Shown piece by piece: positions 24,330 through 26,179 of a stretch of 26,179 bases of DNA. Source of the stretch: CALZIK01 sp046756565 (GTDB lineage: Bacteria > Acidobacteriota > Thermoanaerobaculia > Multivoradales > JAHEKO01). Positions within the stretch are counted from its first letter, which is position 1, and the number at the start of each line of letters is the position of its first letter. The stretch is taken from NCBI GenBank assembly GCA_046756565.1, contig JBHHWO010000061.1:1-26179 (forward strand). Reading direction: 5' to 3'. The notes under the pieces were generated by a model. That model was not told the DNA's origin. It worked only from the letters and a program-made list of their open reading frames with translations, and ran no database searches. A program made the translations under genes and the position numbers.

Positions 24330-24402
24330 CTCCACGCGTCCGGATCCCGATTGCATCCGTCGGCACGCGGGTTGCGTATACGGCAGGTGAAAGGGGGTCA
24401 CG

Positions 24403-25605
24403 ATGACACACACCGCCGAGTTTGAACCGGATGGCAAGTTCGAGATCGGCCGCGCTCGCTACCCCCGGCCCGCGGAACGGGTCCACGGCAAGTCGCGACA
24501 GCGACTCGATACGGATTGCCTGATCGACGAGATCCGCCCCTTGGCTGAAAGCCTGAGGCGCCGGGTCAGCGGCCAGGAAGAGGCAATCGAGTCCCTGGTG
24601 TGCTCTTCTTCCCGTCTGCTTTCGGGTTTGCGTGACGCGTCCCGTCCACTGATGACGTCGCTCCTGTTGGGACCCACGGGTGTCGGCAAGACCGAGACCG
24701 CCAAGGCCTTGGCGCAGGCCCTGTTCGGTTCCGAGCGTGCCATGACTCGAGTCAACTGCGAGGAGTACGCCCACGGGCACGAGATCTCCAAGCTGCTCGG
24801 GTCGCCGCCTGGATATGTCGGCCACCAGATCGATCCGCTGCTCAGCCAGTATCGGCTCGACCAGCCCCATCGCAGGCTAATCGAGGCGCGATCGAAGGGC
24901 GAGACTCTGGAGATCGGTCTGGCCGACCGGATCTTCTCGTCGTCCTCCGATGCACTGGTCTCGGTGATTCTTTTCGACGAGATCGAGAAGGCACACCCCA
25001 CGCTGTGGAACGCGCTGCTCGGCATCCTCGAAGATGGCATGTTGACACTGGGCAACAACGACACCACCGATTTCACTCTGTCGGTCATTCTCATGACGTC
25101 GAACGTGGGGAGCGCCGAGATGGGCGAGTTTCTGGACCGACGCCCGGTCGGCTTCGGGCGGGAGCATCCGTCGGGCTCGGCGGGCGCGGAGAACCTTCGC
25201 GAGCTGGCGCTCAAGGCCGCGCGTTCCAGGTTTCCGTTCGAGTTTCTCAACCGCTTCGACGAGGTGCTGGTGTACTCGGCTCTGGAGCGGATCGATCTCG
25301 AGAAGATCTTCGAGAAGTTCCTGGCTGATGTGCATGACCGCGCTCTGAAGCAGGCCGGAGTTCCCATCCTCATCCGGCCGAGCGCCGAGGCCAAGGAATG
25401 GATCATCGAGCGCGGCACCAATCTACGGTTCGGAGCGCGGCCATTGCGGCGGGCGATCGAGCGCGAACTGGTCGATCCGCTCTCGCGTCTGATCGCCTCC
25501 GAAGGCATCGCGGCCGGAGACGTGGTCGAAGTAGAGGTCGAGGGGGAGACCCTGGCCTTCTACCGCCGCCGGCGAGCGGCCGGCGCGGGCGCCATCGTGG
25601 CCTGA
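24403..25605 (+). CDS. Stand-alone ClpB/ClpA D2-like AAA+ ATPase
   Basis: This 400-residue protein is equivalent to the second ATPase module of Clp/Hsp100, without the N-domain and D1. Visible are Walker A GPTGVGKT (90-97), pore-loop GYVG (137-140) in GSPPGYVGHQID, Walker B VILFDEIEKAH (188-197), sensor 1 in MTSNVG (Asn234), arginine finger in EFLNRFDEV (Arg284) and sensor 2 GARPLRR (Arg346). The Clp C-terminal small domain follows. All catalytic residues are present, so it should be an active hexameric unfoldase. No ClpP-binding loop of the IGF type is seen, so it probably works without ClpP. The first 50 residues are unlike known N-domains and may bind substrate. GAAAGGGGGT at 24389-24398 is its ribosome-binding site. 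Confidence 0.9.
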   Translation: MTHTAEFEPDGKFEIGRARYPRPAERVHGKSRQRLDTDCLIDEIRPLAESLRRRVSGQEEAIESLVCSSSRLLSGLRDASRPLMTSLLLGPTGVGKTETAKALAQALFGSERAMTRVNCEEYAHGHEISKLLGSPPGYVGHQIDPLLSQYRLDQPHRRLIEARSKGETLEIGLADRIFSSSSDALVSVILFDEIEKAHPTLWNALLGILEDGMLTLGNNDTTDFTLSVILMTSNVGSAEMGEFLDRRPVGFGREHPSGSAGAENLRELALKAARSRFPFEFLNRFDEVLVYSALERIDLEKIFEKFLADVHDRALKQAGVPILIRPSAEAKEWIIERGTNLRFGARPLRRAIERELVDPLSRLIASEGIAAGDVVEVEVEGETLAFYRRRRAAGAGAIVA

Positions 25606-25831
25606 ACTGCTCGGGCTTCAGAGGAGGCGCACGACCGCAACCTGCTGAGGCCCCTGCCGTTCAATTCTGGCTGCTTCGCGCTGATCGAGCTCGCGCCATC
25701 GGTGGGGCGGGAGTCTCCGAGCTGGCGGCACACGCGGCGCGGTAGCGCTTTCCGGTCAGCCGCCGGCCGACCGAGAGTCCACGACCAGATGCCGACTCCG
25801 GACAAGAACCGGATGAGGCTTGGCGAAGCGC
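25606..25831. other. Convergent intergenic region, nothing assigned
   Basis: It lies between the AAA+ gene (plus) and the ArsC/Spx-like gene (minus). A 91-codon minus frame starts in an ATGA overlap with the ArsC/Spx-like stop, but its Ser/Arg-rich translation looks non-coding and it runs into the end of the AAA+ gene. No tRNA or clear terminator was found. Confidence 0.4.
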
Positions 25832-26176
25832 TCATTGCGACAGCTCCAGCAGCGCCTCGGGAGGCCGGCCGATGACCGCGCGCCCGTCGCGGATTCCGAT
25901 CGGACGCTCCAGGAGCGTTGGATGCTCGGCCAAGTGGGAGATCAGCGCGCCGTCCGGCTCATCACCGGTCAGGCCCAGCTCGCGAAACGCCCGGTCGCGA
26001 CGCCGTAGCACCTCTCTGGGGCCGACGCCCAGGAGGCCGAGGACGTTTCTGATCTCGGCTTCCGAGAGCGGGCGCTTGCGGTACTCACGGTAGTTGAACT
26101 CGATTCCCTCGTCCCGGAGCAAGGCGACCGCCTTGCGGCACGTGCTTCACGTTCGGGTGCAGATCAGCTCGAGCAT
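25832..26176 (-). CDS. ArsC/Spx-family selenoprotein, in-frame TGA read as Sec (USTC)
   Basis: Read through TGA (26147-26149) the protein has 114 residues, the normal length of ArsC/Spx/YffB proteins. It begins MLELICTRT-U10-STC13-RKA, matching the Spx pattern in which residues 10 and 13 are the CxxC cysteines, with Sec replacing Cys10. The remainder fits the family: GIEFNYREYRKRPLSEAEI, the region GPREVLRRRDRAFRELGL, and ERPIGIRDGRAVIGRP (family form RPIxxxxxxxxIGxP). It may reduce disulfides, arsenate or another oxidant in the cytoplasm. If TGA were a stop, the only remaining start is a TTG at 26122, after the active site. The ATG lies three bases from the window edge, so an earlier start cannot be excluded. 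Confidence 0.87.
26119..26136 (-). promoter_or_regulatory. Bacterial SECIS element of the ArsC/Spx-like gene
   Basis: In the mRNA, GCAAGGC (+11 to +17 after UGA) pairs perfectly with GCCUUGC (+22 to +28) around a GGUC loop (+18 to +21). SelB of E. coli recognises the same GGUC bases in the fdhF SECIS at nearly the same distance. The hairpin lies in coding sequence, as bacterial SECIS elements do. A chance 7-bp perfect stem with this loop at this spacing after an in-frame TGA is improbable. Confidence 0.85.
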
Positions 26177-26179
26177 TCG

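Noticed and set aside
25606..25690. tRNA-like piece (GTTCAATTC with flanking GCC/TGGC, and a TTCA upstream) suggestive of tRNA-Sec
   Set aside because: The T-stem does not form five pairs with a seven-base loop, no acceptor stem or CCA end fits, and no anticodon stem pairs around TTCA.
25560..25835. 91-codon minus frame beginning in ATGA overlap with the ArsC/Spx-like stop
   Set aside because: Composition is Ser/Arg/Ala-rich without motifs, and it ends inside the convergent AAA+ gene. The overlap alone is weak evidence.
1..26179. CRISPR array, insertion sequence, prophage or integron
   Set aside because: No regularly spaced direct repeats, transposase, integrase or phage structural genes were seen.
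1..26179. General reassignment of TGA as a sense codon
   Set aside because: Several intact genes end in TGA at their expected family length (ABC ATPase, cNMP-fold protein, alpha/beta hydrolase), so only the two SECIS-associated TGA codons are treated as recoded.

Overview
The window is GC-rich, densely coding DNA from a Gram-negative bacterium. A TonB-dependent outer-membrane receptor, a TonB C-terminal-domain protein and several proteins with signal peptides show the outer membrane. The gene mix (tandem aspartyl protease with PDZ, NTP-transporter-like MFS protein with HEAT repeats, SPFH protein with a small ribbon-helix-helix partner, KANL3/Tex30-type hydrolase) and the composition would fit an uncultured Acidobacteriota lineage. 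That placement is inference from general resemblance; no marker gene in the window proves it.

Layout. Positions 50-3093 (minus): a thioredoxin-fold (DsbA-like) gene, then an ABC-2 exporter ATPase and permease. 3541-6957 (plus): TonB-dependent receptor and a DUF1015 protein. 6954-9090 (minus): KANL3-type alpha/beta hydrolase, RidA-family protein, sulfotransferase-like protein. 9147-14616 (plus): a tightly coupled trio of MFS/HEAT membrane protein, cyclic-nucleotide-binding-fold protein and an exported phosphatase fused to a kinase-like domain, followed by an exported aspartyl protease with PDZ (14666-15898). 15922-17607 (minus): class II aldolase-family protein and malate dehydrogenase. 17723-18148 (plus): small Glu/Ala-rich protein with a basic tail. 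18145-19765 (minus): TonB C-terminal-domain protein and MOSC protein. 19872-25605 (plus): putative exported zincin, REC-PAS-GGDEF-EAL regulator, SPFH protein with a 53-residue RHH-like protein, and a stand-alone ClpB-D2-like AAA+ ATPase. 25832-26176 (minus): ArsC/Spx-family protein at the window edge.

The most striking result is that two genes carry an in-frame TGA exactly where their families have the first cysteine of the redox CxxC motif. These are the DsbA-like gene (UPYC, TGA at 2788-2790) and the ArsC/Spx-like gene (USTC, TGA at 26147-26149). Each TGA is followed by an RNA hairpin at the spacing expected of a bacterial SECIS element. The ArsC/Spx one is a perfect 7-bp stem closed by a GGUC loop, the loop bases of the E. 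coli fdhF SECIS. Both are best read as selenoproteins that ordinary gene calling would split or truncate. No Sec-machinery gene (selA, selB, selC, selD) lies in the window.

Other points of interest are the single-polypeptide phosphatase/kinase-like fusion and its TTGA-coupled operon, a double-length GGDEF-EAL protein whose cyclase site is degraded while the EAL site is intact, the SPFH/RHH pair, a 25-bp perfect palindrome between ridA-like and sulfotransferase-like genes, and two convergent gene pairs that share a CTAG as overlapping stop codons.
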